From Gilichinskyi gelida (GTDB lineage Bacteria; Acidobacteriota; Thermoanaerobaculia; Gp7-AA8): 64,000 nt of DNA. The first letter of the stretch is position 1. Every line of letters begins with the position of its first letter. Position numbers and translations under genes: made by a program. Location: contig JBBPII010000005.1 in assembly GCA_038040385.1 (NCBI GenBank), forward strand, positions 62,001 to 126,000, in the 5' to 3' direction. The notes under the pieces are model-generated. The model was not told where the DNA came from. It made no database searches and saw only the letters and a program-made list of their open reading frames with translations. This document shows positions 8,427 to 17,455 of this stretch, piece after piece.

Positions 8427-9275
8427 CTACTTTTGATAGACCATATCGTTCTTCAGATGCCGCAGCTTGAACTGCGTGGAGAGCGAGATCAGCGACTCGG
8501 AGTGCCCCAGCAGCAGGTAGCCCCCCTCGACCAGCCGGTTGTAGAAATTGCTGACCACGATCTTCTTCGAGGCGTCGTCGAAGTAGATGATCACGTTGCG
8601 GCAGAAGATGATGTCCACATGGCCGAGGAGCGAGACGCGCGGCTCGTCGTAGAGGTTGAGGCGGCCGAACGAGATGCGGTTGCGGATCTCGTCGTTGATG
8701 CGCCAGGAGCCGTCGGGATCGCGCCCGAAGTACTTCTCGCGCACCGTCGGATCGGTGGCCCGGAAGGCGTTCTCACGGTAAAGCCCGCGGCGCGCCTTGG
8801 CCAGCACGGCCTGATTGATGTCGCTGGCGAAGATCTCGAAAAGGGCGTGCGAGTAGAGGCCGCGCTCCTCCAGGAGCATGGCGATGGAGTAGGGCTCTTC
8901 GCCGGAGGAGCAGCCGGCCGACCAGATGCGGATTTTTCGTACTTGTTTACGTGATAATATATCAGGAACGATTTCTTCGGTGAACGCGGCGAGTTGCGCC
9001 GGCTCGCGGAAAAAATACGTCTCGTTGGTGGTCACCAGGTCGTAGATCTGGTCGAACTCGTTCTCCGCGCGGGGGTCGTATTGGAGGAAGTAGTAGTACT
9101 TCTGGAACGAGTCGAAGTTCAGCTCCCGCGCGCGCGGCGAGAGACGCTTCTGCAGCAGGTACTTGGACGAGTCGGCGAACCACATCCCCGTCCGCTTGTA
9201 GATCGCGTCCCGCAGCAACCTGAAAACGTCGTCAGGCAGCTCGATGTGGTGGTTCAGGGACAGAAATGTCGACAT
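8427..9275 (-). CDS. cheR: CheR chemoreceptor methyltransferase
   Basis: This 282-residue protein has an N-terminal helical domain, TTNETYFFRE (82-91), the SAM-binding SAGCSSGEEP (119-128), FASDINQAVLAKA and a C-terminal CRNVIIYFD motif, all diagnostic of CheR. It methylates receptor glutamates using S-adenosylmethionine. No TPR extension is present. It follows the HEAT gene by 13 bases. A local AT-rich patch near 8937-8965 encodes the loop before the SAM motif but does not break the frame. Confidence 0.94.
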   Translation of the reverse strand: MSTFLSLNHHIELPDDVFRLLRDAIYKRTGMWFADSSKYLLQKRLSPRARELNFDSFQKYYYFLQYDPRAENEFDQIYDLVTTNETYFFREPAQLAAFTEEIVPDILSRKQVRKIRIWSAGCSSGEEPYSIAMLLEERGLYSHALFEIFASDINQAVLAKARRGLYRENAFRATDPTVREKYFGRDPDGSWRINDEIRNRISFGRLNLYDEPRVSLLGHVDIIFCRNVIIYFDDASKKIVVSNFYNRLVEGGYLLLGHSESLISLSTQFKLRHLKNDMVYQK

Positions 9276-9288
9276 GGCGACGCGCTCG

Positions 9289-11505
9289 TCACCCTTTCAT
9301 GGCCTGGAGAATCGCCGCGATGACTACTTCCCGCCTGCTGTCCGCGGTCCGCCACGCCTCCTCCAGCAGCCGGCGGAACAGGTTCTTGTGCCGGACGAAG
9401 AGATCCGAGACGTCGTCGAGGATGGCGTCGTTTTCCAGCGCCTTGAAGAGCGGGGGAAACGAGGAGAGGTCGGGGAGCTTGTCCAGGGCCAGCACCGCCG
9501 ACTGCTGTACGTAGGTGTCGGGGTCCTCCAGCGCGATGTGCAGCGCCGGGAGGGCGATGCGATCGCCGCGCAGCCCCACGGCCGTCGCCGCGGCGGCGCG
9601 GATGCGCCAATCGTGATCGTTGAGCGCGAACATCAGGTAGTCGAAGACTTCGTCGCCGGGGATTCGCGCCAGCGCCAGGATCGCCGCGCGGCGAATCTCC
9701 AGGTCGATGTCATATGCGGCGCGGAACAGAACGTCCTTCACCCCCTCGGTTTCCGACTTGCCGAGGGCCTCGATGGCGGCGATCCGCACCGGCGGGAGGT
9801 CGTGCTCCAGGTGGTGCATCAGCGGCTGCAGGCCGCCGGCGTGACGGTACTCGCCGAGGGCCTGCGCGGCGGCGGTGCGGATCCAGACGTCGCCGTCTTC
9901 GAGTGAACTGATCAGCGGCTCGACGCCTTTCTCCGGCCGCAGCCGCACGATGGCGTTGATCGCTGCCAGGCGCACGCCGGTGGCCTCGTCGGCCAGCGAG
10001 AGCACGAGCTGGTCGGCGAAGCGCTCCTCGCCGAACTTGCCCATCAGCGAGATCGCTTTCTGGCGGATCACCGGATCGCTGTCCTTCGACGCCAGGAGCA
10101 GCTCGTCGTGATAGCCCTCCCCCTGCACGTTGACGAACACCGACAGCGCGTTGAGCTTCACCGGGATCGACGGCGCTTGCAGCAGCCGGCGGATCTTCGA
10201 CAGCACCTCGCCCTTCATCTCGGGGTACGCGGCGACGAGGGCGGAGATGGAGTTGACCGCGGCCTGTTGGGAGGCGATATCGGCGTCGTCGAGCTCGGCC
10301 AGGAGGTAGTCGATCGATCGCGGATCGGTGATCTCGCCGAGGGTCTCGATGGCCAGGCGGCGGATCATCGGATTCTCGTGGTCGAGGAACGGGAGGATGT
10401 TGGGGATGGCCTCGTTGCCGCCGATGGCGTTGAGGGTCCGCAGCAGCAGGGCCACCACTTCATCCTCCTCGGCGTTGCGCAGCGACTCGAGGATGGCGCC
10501 CACGGCGCCGCGGCCAAAGTCGATCAGCGCCTGCGCGGCGGTCTCCGCGGTGTCGGGCTGATCGAGGTAGGTCATCAGCACCGGCAGCGCGCGCTCGTCG
10601 CCCGACCATCCGAGGAACTTGATGATGAAGGCCCTGACGTCGCGCTTCGACGTGCTGCGAAGGTGCTCGATCAGTGGCGGCACTTTTTCTTTGGGGAACG
10701 ACTCGCGGAACTTCCGCTGCACGAGCTGCCGCTCCATCTGCTCCACGACTTTCGGCTTGTTCGCCTCGGCGATCCGCACCAGCGCCCGCAGCGCGGTCAG
10801 GTTGAGCTTTTCCTCCTCGGTGATGATCTTGAGAAGGAACGAGACGGTGCCGACATCGGCGATCTTGCCGATCGCTTCCAGCACCGGCTTGCGGAGCGAC
10901 TTCTCCCCGTACAGCGGCAGGACGTGCGGCAGCGCAGCGCGGTCGCCGATCTCCCCCAGGGCCTCGATGGCGTGGAACTTCAGCCAGAGGTCCTCGCTGC
11001 CGAGGACCTGGATGAGATGCGGCAGCGCGTTCGCGTCGCGGTACTTGCCAATCGAGGAGACCACTGATGAGGCGACGTTGATGTCTTTCTCATGCGCGAG
11101 GATGTCGATGAGGATGTCGAATCCGGCGCGGCTGCGAAGGTCGCCGAGCAGGTTGACCAGCGAGAGGCGGACGTCGACGTCTTGCTCGCCGCGCAGGCGG
11201 CTGACGATCGGCTCGATGGCCGCCGCGCCGATGCGCATCAGCGCCTCGGTCGACGAATTGCGCTTCCCGGCGTTCTCCGCGTCGGAGAGCGCGCCGAGGA
11301 GGCCGTCGATCACTTCGGGCTGCGGATCGCCGACGAAGCCGTCGACGATGGTCTTGCGCACACGCCAGTCCTTGTCGCCGAGGAGCTCGAACATCAGCGG
11401 CAGATCGCGCCGGTCGGTGGAGTGCGCGACGAGGTAGGCGGCCTTTTGGCGAGCGTCCGGATCGGACGAGCGGGCCTGCTCGATCAGTTGTGGGTCGGCG
11501 TTCAT
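9289..11505 (-). CDS. Large HEAT-repeat protein of the chemosensory operon
   Basis: A 738-residue soluble protein composed almost entirely of HEAT/PBS-lyase repeats of about 31 residues, with recurrent LGEIGDRAALPHV-like units from residue 5 to the end. No enzymatic motif or membrane segment is visible. The start overlaps the upstream stop (TAATG), and cheR follows by 13 bases, so it is firmly inside the che operon. The fold suggests a protein-binding scaffold; its partner may be CheA, the receiver-like protein upstream or pilus components. That assignment is inference. Confidence 0.85.
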   Translation of the reverse strand: MNADPQLIEQARSSDPDARQKAAYLVAHSTDRRDLPLMFELLGDKDWRVRKTIVDGFVGDPQPEVIDGLLGALSDAENAGKRNSSTEALMRIGAAAIEPIVSRLRGEQDVDVRLSLVNLLGDLRSRAGFDILIDILAHEKDINVASSVVSSIGKYRDANALPHLIQVLGSEDLWLKFHAIEALGEIGDRAALPHVLPLYGEKSLRKPVLEAIGKIADVGTVSFLLKIITEEEKLNLTALRALVRIAEANKPKVVEQMERQLVQRKFRESFPKEKVPPLIEHLRSTSKRDVRAFIIKFLGWSGDERALPVLMTYLDQPDTAETAAQALIDFGRGAVGAILESLRNAEEDEVVALLLRTLNAIGGNEAIPNILPFLDHENPMIRRLAIETLGEITDPRSIDYLLAELDDADIASQQAAVNSISALVAAYPEMKGEVLSKIRRLLQAPSIPVKLNALSVFVNVQGEGYHDELLLASKDSDPVIRQKAISLMGKFGEERFADQLVLSLADEATGVRLAAINAIVRLRPEKGVEPLISSLEDGDVWIRTAAAQALGEYRHAGGLQPLMHHLEHDLPPVRIAAIEALGKSETEGVKDVLFRAAYDIDLEIRRAAILALARIPGDEVFDYLMFALNDHDWRIRAAAATAVGLRGDRIALPALHIALEDPDTYVQQSAVLALDKLPDLSSFPPLFKALENDAILDDVSDLFVRHKNLFRRLLEEAWRTADSRREVVIAAILQAMKG

Positions 11506-12371
11506 TACGTTCCCGTTCTCAACTTCTCCATCTCCTCACGTTTCATCTGCACGAACTGCTGGAGCGTCTCGCTGAAGATCTCGGTGTCGCGGCGGATGCG
11601 CATGGGGACGCGCGACTCGTAATACTGCCGGCCCTCTTCGATCTCCGGGCGGAGGAGGTCGAAGAAGTTGTTGTCGCGGATGCCCTCGTCGACCTTCGAG
11701 GGGTGATAGATGACGATGTCGCTGAGGATGAGCCGCGCCAGGCGCCGCGCCTCGGCGTACTCCTGAGACTCCACCGGCATCTCCTCGGGCACGGTGATGT
11801 CGGGGAAGAACTTGTGGATGATCTGCCGGAACTCGCGCTCGGGGATGGCCTCTTCGATGTACTCGTCGGCGCCGTAGAGGTTCGTCGGGTTGGCGCGGAA
11901 TCGGTTGGCGCGAAACAGGGCGCCGATCAGGATCACCCGGGCGTGCGACACCCGCGGATCGCTCTTGATCTCCTCCGACACTTCGACGCCGAGCTTTCCC
12001 TTGAGGTAGACGTTGACGATGGCCAGATCGGCCTGCGCGCGGCGGATGAAGTCGAGGGCCGGCTCGCCGGTCTCGAAGAGCGTGACTTCGAAGCCGAGCT
12101 TCCGGAGACGGTCGGCCAGGAAGGTGCGGAAAGGGCGGGGCTCGTCGGCGATGACGGCGATGCGACGGCGCATCGGTGTAGGGGCGGCCGCTCCCGGCCG
12201 CCCGGCGCCCCCTTCGGCTACGCTCAGGGCAGGCTTCGCGGGCGCCGCTACACTCGGCTTCAGCACCATCTGGTGACGGCAGGCGGGGCAGGCGACGCGC
12301 ACCGCGCGCGTCAGCGGCACGTCGATTGCCGCGCGAAACCGCGCTCCGCATTGCCGGCAGGTGAGGTCCAT
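11505..12371 (-). CDS. Zinc-ribbon plus degenerate receiver protein
   Basis: This 288-residue protein starts with a CxxC...CxxC zinc ribbon (C5, C8 and a CPAC near residue 34, MJ0042-type). A short linker follows, then a receiver-like domain (about 68-190, from IAVIADEPRPF to GADEYIEE) and an alpha-helical tail. The usual phospho-acceptor Asp is Asn (AIVNVYL), and the usual Lys-Pro near the end is missing, so it is probably a pseudo-receiver. The linker is encoded by inserted repeat sequence (LSVAEG). It is coupled to cheW upstream and the HEAT gene downstream by one-base overlaps. Confidence 0.75.
   Translation of the reverse strand: MDLTCRQCGARFRAAIDVPLTRAVRVACPACRHQMVLKPSVAAPAKPALSVAEGGAGRPGAAAPTPMRRRIAVIADEPRPFRTFLADRLRKLGFEVTLFETGEPALDFIRRAQADLAIVNVYLKGKLGVEVSEEIKSDPRVSHARVILIGALFRANRFRANPTNLYGADEYIEEAIPEREFRQIIHKFFPDITVPEEMPVESQEYAEARRLARLILSDIVIYHPSKVDEGIRDNNFFDLLRPEIEEGRQYYESRVPMRIRRDTEIFSETLQQFVQMKREEMEKLRTGT
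12178..12237. repeat. Compound GTAGGGGCG / CTACGCTCAGGGC repeat inside a gene
   Basis: GTAGGGGCGGCCGCTCCCGG and the following CCGCC form a small hairpin next to CCTTCGGCTACGCTCAGGGC. Both modules resemble the dispersed intergenic repeats at 1061, 27192 and 15866. Here they are read in frame on the minus strand as an Ala/Gly/Pro linker containing LSVAEG. Confidence 0.7.
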
Positions 12372-13003
12372 CAGGCGAGTAGCTTGTCCAAATCGAGGAG
12401 GATCGTCAACGCGCCGGCGTGGCGGAAAACGCCGCGAATGGCGTCGGTCAGCTCGCTGCTGTGCACGACCGGGTGCGGCTCCACGGCCGCGGCGTCGAGC
12501 TTGACCACGCGCAAGACGCGATCCACCTCGAATCCGAGGGTCTCGCCGTTGCGCTCGACGACGATGATGCGCGGGTCGGTGCCGTCGGCGGCGCGCGGGT
12601 GGTGCAGCTTGGCCCGCACGTCGACCTGGGTCACGATCAGACCGCGCAGGGAAATGATGCCGACCACGCTGCGGTCGGCGTTCGGGACGCGCGTCGCCGC
12701 GCGCGGCGTGACGATCTCGATGATGTGATCGATGTTGACGGCGTAGTGCTCGCCGGCGAGGGCGAAGGTGAGGACCTCCACTTCGGCCGCTGCGGTGGTC
12801 TGCACGGCTTCCTTGATGAAGCCTTCTTTTTTCTTGCCGGCCGTTTCTTTGAAGCGTTCGAGTTTCTCGGGGTCGCGGGGTGGCGGTTGCTGGGTTGCTG
12901 GGTTGCTGGGTTGCTCCGCGACTGCGGGCTGCTGGCTGCTAGCTGCAAGCTGCTCGATGCCAGCCTTCTTCGCCTTCTTCCGAATCTTCACCAGATCAAC
13001 CAT
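12371..13003 (-). CDS. cheW: CheW-like coupling protein with low-complexity N-terminus
   Basis: This 210-residue protein has a C-terminal CheW domain (about 72-208: VEVLTFALAGEHYAVNID, the GIISLRGLIV segment and a final LLDLDKLL). CheW bridges CheA to receptors. The first 70 residues are Gln/Pro/Ala-rich and encoded by near-tandem repeats (GGTTGCTGG units at about 12890-12920, then GCTGCTAGCTGC). The stop overlaps the next start by one base, and the start overlaps the end of the ExeA-like gene by 8 bases. Confidence 0.88.
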   Translation of the reverse strand: MVDLVKIRKKAKKAGIEQLAASSQQPAVAEQPSNPATQQPPPRDPEKLERFKETAGKKKEGFIKEAVQTTAAAEVEVLTFALAGEHYAVNIDHIIEIVTPRAATRVPNADRSVVGIISLRGLIVTQVDVRAKLHHPRAADGTDPRIIVVERNGETLGFEVDRVLRVVKLDAAAVEPHPVVHSSELTDAIRGVFRHAGALTILLDLDKLLA

Positions 13004-13820
13004 GCGCGACCTCCTCGTGCGGGGGGAGGCGGTGCTCGCGGGCGGCGGAGGCGACGCGCGCGGCGTCGATCGACTCCGCGTCGTCGCCGAAGGCGTCGAG
13101 CAGGGCGGTCGTCGCCAGGGTATTGATCAGTCTGGGGATGCCGCCGCTGACGGCGTGGATGCGCTCCATCGCCGCGCGGCCGAACGGGTTGCGCACGCCG
13201 CCGGCGACGCGGATGCGATGCTCGATGTACTCGACGGTCTCCGCCAACGACAGCGGCCCCAGGCTGTAGCGGAGGCCGATGCGCTGCCGCAGCGGCGCGT
13301 AGTGCGAGCGGTCCAGCCGCCCTTCCAGCTCCGGCTGCCCGATCAGCAGCACCGACAGGAGGTTCTGGTCGTCGAGCTGGAAGTTGGTCAGGAGGCGGAT
13401 CTCGTCGAAGGTCGCCTTGCTGGGGATGAGCTGCGCCTCGTCGATGATCAGCACCGGCTCCCGTTTCGCCTCGTACAGCTCGAACAATTTGCTGTGGATC
13501 TGGTCCAGCAGCTCGTTTCGGTAGCGTGACGGCGCGAGACCGAGCCCCGCGGCGATGGAGCGGAGAAGTTGCGCCGGCGTGAGCCGCGGGTTGATCAGCA
13601 AGACGACCGGTCGAGCGTCGCCGATGCGGTCGATGAGCGCGCGCGAGAGCGTCGTCTTCCCCGACCCGATGTCGCCCACCAGCAGCGCCAGCTCCTTCTC
13701 GTCGACCGCGTACTCCAGCCTTGCCAGCGCTTCTTTGTGCTGGGGCGACTCGAACAAGAACGCGGGGTCGGGCGTCTTGCCGAAGGGCTTGGCAGTGAAG
13801 CCGAAGAAGTCTTCAAACAT
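12996..13820 (-). CDS. ExeA/GspA-type AAA ATPase
   Basis: With the start MFEDFFGFT this is 274 residues. Walker A is GDIGSGKTT (49-57), Walker B is VLIIDEAQ (123-130), and sensor-like elements GQPELEGRL and GIPRLIN follow. This is the AAA_22/ExeA family, whose members help assemble secretin or pilus systems or act as transposition regulators. No peptidoglycan-binding or membrane segment is present, unlike full GspA. Here it is wedged between cheA and cheW with 8-base overlaps on both sides, so it is co-expressed with the chemosensory core. A longer start at 13856 is possible but would overlap cheA more. Confidence 0.85.
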   Translation of the reverse strand: MFEDFFGFTAKPFGKTPDPAFLFESPQHKEALARLEYAVDEKELALLVGDIGSGKTTLSRALIDRIGDARPVVLLINPRLTPAQLLRSIAAGLGLAPSRYRNELLDQIHSKLFELYEAKREPVLIIDEAQLIPSKATFDEIRLLTNFQLDDQNLLSVLLIGQPELEGRLDRSHYAPLRQRIGLRYSLGPLSLAETVEYIEHRIRVAGGVRNPFGRAAMERIHAVSGGIPRLINTLATTALLDAFGDDAESIDAARVASAAREHRLPPHEEVAHG

Positions 13821-15831
13821 GCGCGTGCGCCCGTGTCTCCCGCGCCCGCCCCCCAAACGCCTCGATCAGCGACCCGACGTCGATTACCAGCACGATCTCC
13901 CCCTCACCCACTTCCGTCGCGCCGGCGATGCCGGGGATGGTCTTCAAGCGCTCGCCGATCGACTTGATCACCACCTCCTGCTGACGCACCAGCGCATCGA
14001 CCAGGATGCCGGCGACTTTTTCCCCGGAGCGCGTGACCACCACGAACCACTTGGTGTCGGCCGTCTCCTCGCGGTGCACGCTGGCGTTGAACGCGTCGCC
14101 GAGGCGGAGCAGCGGGAGGGTGTAATCGCGGAGAGTGAAGACTTCACGGCGCTCGACGGTGCGGATGTCGCGCGAGTAGATGCGCAGTGATTCCTCCACC
14201 GAGGTCAGGGGAATGGCGAACTGCTCGTCGCCGGCGCGGACGATCAGCGCCTGGATGATGGCCAGGGTGATCGGCAGCATGATGCGGAAGGTCGCCCCTT
14301 CCCCCACCGTCGACATGATCTCGATCGATCCCTTCAGCTCCTGCAGGTTCTTCTTCACCACGTCGAGGCCCACGCCGCGGCCGGAGATCTCGCTCACCTC
14401 GCGCGCCGTGGAGAACCCCGGCGTGAAAAGAAGCTCGTACGCCCGCGCCGGCTCGAGCGGCTCGTCGCCTACCAGCCCGCGCTTGGCCGCGGCGCGGCGC
14501 ACGGCCTCGGGGTCGATGCCGCGGCCGTCGTCGCTGACGTCGATGACCACGGAGTTCCCCTGCTGGTAGGCGGTGAGCGTCACCCGTCCGATGGCCGGCT
14601 TCCCCTTCTTCTGCCGCTCCTCGGCCGACTCGATGCCGTGGTCGAGCGCGTTGCGGATGATGTGCATCAGCGGATCGGTCAGTTCCTCGACCATCACCTT
14701 GTCGAGCTCCGTGTCTTCGCCGCGCAGCACCAGCTCGATCTCCTTGTTCAATTCGCGCGCGACCTTCCGCACCGTGCGCGAGAGCTTCGAGTAGATCTGC
14801 CCCACCGGCACCATGCGCGTCTCGATGACCGACTTCTGCAGCTCGTTGAGCTTGCGGTCGAGATTGCGCGCGATCTTGGTCAGCTCGTGCACGGTGAGGC
14901 GCGCCTGCTGCTGCTCGACGGCGCGGGTGAGCGTGTCGAGCTGGGTCTTCTCCACAATCAACTCGCCCACGATGTTCATGACGTGATCGAGCTTGGCGAT
15001 GTCGACGCGCACGGTCTGCGAGATTGAGCGCAGCGACAAATCCTCTTCCGACGACTCCGACGGCAGCGTGATATCCGCCGCCGCGGGCGCCGCCGCGCGG
15101 CGCAGCGAGATCACGCGCGCCTCCGGCGCCAGCGCCGAGACCGCCGCGTCGTTCAGCGTCGAGCCGTAGAGCAATCGAAAGGCGATGCCGTTGCCGCCGC
15201 TGTTGTCCATCGCCGGCAGGGTCGAGATCACCTCGCCCGACTCGCTCAGCCCCGCGCTCAGCGCGCGTAGCTTCTCGTCGAAGTCGGCGAACTCGAACCG
15301 CACCTCCACCGACAGGATGTGCTTCCCGGCGCGGACGTTTTCCAGCAGCCGGTGCTCCTCGTACTCGGTGAGCGACTTCTTGGTCTGCTCGTCGAGGGTC
15401 AGTTCGGCGAAGGGGTCACCCCCCTTCTGCTGCGGCTGATTGGTGACCACATGGTGGATGCGCCGGGCCAGGGCGTTGATGTCGACGAGCTGTCCGAGGG
15501 AGGGGTCGTTGATGCTGATGACCAGCCGGTTGAGCGAGTCGACGGCATCGTAGAGGAGATCGATCAGCTCTTTGTTGATGGAGATTTTCCCCATCCGCAG
15601 CTTGTCGAGCATGTCCTCGAGGTTGTGCGAGACCTCGGAGATCTCGACGAATCCGAGCATGCCGGCCAGTCCCTTGAGCGAGTGCACCTCGCGAAAGATC
15701 TTGTTGATGACCTCGGGCCGGACGGCGGCGCCCTGCGCCTCCAGGTCCACCAGGTCGCGCGAGAGGGTGTCGAGGAGCTCCTCCGCCTCGCTGGTGAATT
15801 CCTCCCGTGCGCGATCGTCGTCTTTCGGCAT
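13813..15831 (-). CDS. cheA: CheA histidine kinase
   Basis: Start MPKDDDRARE (672 residues). Domains in order: Hpt with H50 in REVHSLKG; a middle region (135-260) that may be a response-regulator docking domain; dimerisation helices (270-340); HATPase with N-box HIIRNALDHGIE (390-401), DDGRGID (434-440) and GRGVGLD (484-490); and a CheW-like regulatory domain (520-670). It phosphorylates CheY and CheB in response to receptors. It is the first gene of the minus-strand chemosensory run, and no receptor gene is adjacent. Thirteen more upstream codons are open but run toward a hairpin repeat. Confidence 0.94.
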   Translation of the reverse strand: MPKDDDRAREEFTSEAEELLDTLSRDLVDLEAQGAAVRPEVINKIFREVHSLKGLAGMLGFVEISEVSHNLEDMLDKLRMGKISINKELIDLLYDAVDSLNRLVISINDPSLGQLVDINALARRIHHVVTNQPQQKGGDPFAELTLDEQTKKSLTEYEEHRLLENVRAGKHILSVEVRFEFADFDEKLRALSAGLSESGEVISTLPAMDNSGGNGIAFRLLYGSTLNDAAVSALAPEARVISLRRAAAPAAADITLPSESSEEDLSLRSISQTVRVDIAKLDHVMNIVGELIVEKTQLDTLTRAVEQQQARLTVHELTKIARNLDRKLNELQKSVIETRMVPVGQIYSKLSRTVRKVARELNKEIELVLRGEDTELDKVMVEELTDPLMHIIRNALDHGIESAEERQKKGKPAIGRVTLTAYQQGNSVVIDVSDDGRGIDPEAVRRAAAKRGLVGDEPLEPARAYELLFTPGFSTAREVSEISGRGVGLDVVKKNLQELKGSIEIMSTVGEGATFRIMLPITLAIIQALIVRAGDEQFAIPLTSVEESLRIYSRDIRTVERREVFTLRDYTLPLLRLGDAFNASVHREETADTKWFVVVTRSGEKVAGILVDALVRQQEVVIKSIGERLKTIPGIAGATEVGEGEIVLVIDVGSLIEAFGGRARETRAHAHV

Positions 15832-15865
15832 TGGACCTGCGGCGAATGATACCCCGCCGCTCCCC

Positions 15866-15940
15866 GTCATCCTGAGCCGCGCAGACGGCGAAGGATCTCA
15901 GAATGCGCAACTTGAGATCCTTCGCTGCGCTCAGGATGAC
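15866..15940. repeat. GTCATCCTGAGC...GAAGGATCTCA inverted repeat
   Basis: Left arm 15866-15900 (begins GTCATCCTGAGC, ends GGATCTCA) and right arm 15913-15940 (TGAGATCCTTCG, then GCTCAGGATGAC) form a long stem with a short mismatch. It lies in the divergent gap between cheA and the amine oxidase. This repeat type is dispersed in many GC-rich environmental genomes (recalled, not searched). Confidence 0.85.
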
Positions 15941-15964
15941 GACGAGGCAGTATCCTTGCGGCCC

Positions 15965-17455
15965 ATGAGCCGATCACTGTTCGCCAAACTGCATCGTCGT
16001 TTCGGTCAGCGGATCACCGGTGAGGAGCGCCGCCGGCGCGCCGACGCGCACTACGCGCGGCTGCGCGAAGCGATGCCGGTGGGACTGGTCGACGGGCCAC
16101 GTCTCGCCGCCGCCCGGACCGCGCGTCTGGCGGTGATCGGCGGCGGCTTCGCCGGCTGCAGCGCGGCGTGGTTCGCGGCGCGCGCCGGCATGGCCGTGAC
16201 GCTCATCGAGCCGCGCGCGGCCGGCGGCCGCGTGTGGTCGCGCACCGACCTCGTGGAAGGGCGCATCCTCGAAGCGGGCGGGGAGCTGATCGGCACCAAC
16301 CATCCGATGTGGATGGCGTTCGCACGGCACTTCGGACTGGCGCTCAGCGCGATCTCCACCGAGGACCAGTACGCTGCGGCGGGACTATCGATGCCGCTCA
16401 TCCTGAACGGGCGGAACGTCTCGGACGAGGAACAGAAGGTCGTCTACGACGAGATGGACGGCGTCCTCCGCGCATGGGCCAAGGACTCCGAAGCGGTCAC
16501 CTCACCGTGGAAGCCGTGGACGACGCCGGACGCCGCGAAGCTCGACGGCGAAACGCTCGACGCGCACATCCCGGACGGCATCAGCGAGCTGACCAAGGCG
16601 GCCATCCGGACCGAGTTCGAGATGAACAACACCATCCCGGCATCGGATCAGAGCTGGCTGGCGAACCTCGCCCAGATCGCCGCCGGCGGCGGCTACGAGT
16701 ATTTCGAAGAGTCGGAAGTCTTCCGCTGCGCGGCCGGAAACCAGGCGCTGGCGAAGAGCCTCGCCGCGAAGCTGAGCGTCGACAAGCATCGGGCCACGAA
16801 CATCCGCACCGGCGAGCGCATCTTCATCGACCTGGATGGCGGCGAGCGCGAAGGTCCGTTCGACTACGTCGTCGTCGCCGTGCCGGCGGTGGCGATGGAG
16901 AAGCTGACCATCGACGGCGCCGGTTTCCCGCTCCGCGCCGTCGGCCACGGGCCGGCGGTGAAGTATCTCTCCGGCGTGGAGCGTCGCTTCTGGATTGGCG
17001 AAGGGCTGGCGCCGAGCGCGATGTCCGATCAGCTCGGGATGACTTGGGAGGGGACGGACAACCAGATGGACACCGCGCGCTTCGACCTCAGCGTCTTCGC
17101 CGGCGGCCGCACGGCGAAAGCGGCCATCGACGCCGGCGGCGGCGCCGCGTACTTTGCGCCGCGCATCAAGGCTCTGTTCCCGGGCTACCACACCTACCAC
17201 GCCGAGTTCGTGAACTGGCCCCGCCGCATCGGCATGGGCTACTCCACCCCCCGCCCCGGCGAAGTGACCACCACGCAGAAGTCGTACGCGGAGCTCATCG
17301 GCGGCCGCATCGCCGTCGCCGGTGAGCACACGTCGCCGGCGTGGTTCGGTTACATGGAAGGGGCGCTGCAGTCGGGACTGGTCGCCGCGGTGCGCATCGC
17401 GCAGCAGGCGGGGATCACCATTCCGCCGGAGTTCGGGAGCTTCAAGGCGGTATGA
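15965..17455 (+). CDS. FAD-dependent amine oxidase-like protein
   Basis: This 496-residue protein has a Rossmann dinucleotide site VIGGGFAGCSAAW near residues 57-69, an E at the end of the second strand (LIEPRAAGGR), and a C-terminal GRIAVAGEHTS...GYMEGALQSG box. These match the flavin monoamine oxidase/phytoene-desaturase-like superfamily. The substrate is unknown; amine or polyamine oxidation is the family default. No signal peptide is obvious. It is divergent from cheA across the inverted repeat, and its stop overlaps the small ORF that begins the restriction island. Confidence 0.85.
   Translation: MSRSLFAKLHRRFGQRITGEERRRRADAHYARLREAMPVGLVDGPRLAAARTARLAVIGGGFAGCSAAWFAARAGMAVTLIEPRAAGGRVWSRTDLVEGRILEAGGELIGTNHPMWMAFARHFGLALSAISTEDQYAAAGLSMPLILNGRNVSDEEQKVVYDEMDGVLRAWAKDSEAVTSPWKPWTTPDAAKLDGETLDAHIPDGISELTKAAIRTEFEMNNTIPASDQSWLANLAQIAAGGGYEYFEESEVFRCAAGNQALAKSLAAKLSVDKHRATNIRTGERIFIDLDGGEREGPFDYVVVAVPAVAMEKLTIDGAGFPLRAVGHGPAVKYLSGVERRFWIGEGLAPSAMSDQLGMTWEGTDNQMDTARFDLSVFAGGRTAKAAIDAGGGAAYFAPRIKALFPGYHTYHAEFVNWPRRIGMGYSTPRPGEVTTTQKSYAELIGGRIAVAGEHTSPAWFGYMEGALQSGLVAAVRIAQQAGITIPPEFGSFKAV

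Noticed and set aside
8937..8965. AT-rich patch as an insertion in cheR
   Set aside because: The reading frame is continuous and the encoded loop is at a normal place in CheR; probably codon choice only.
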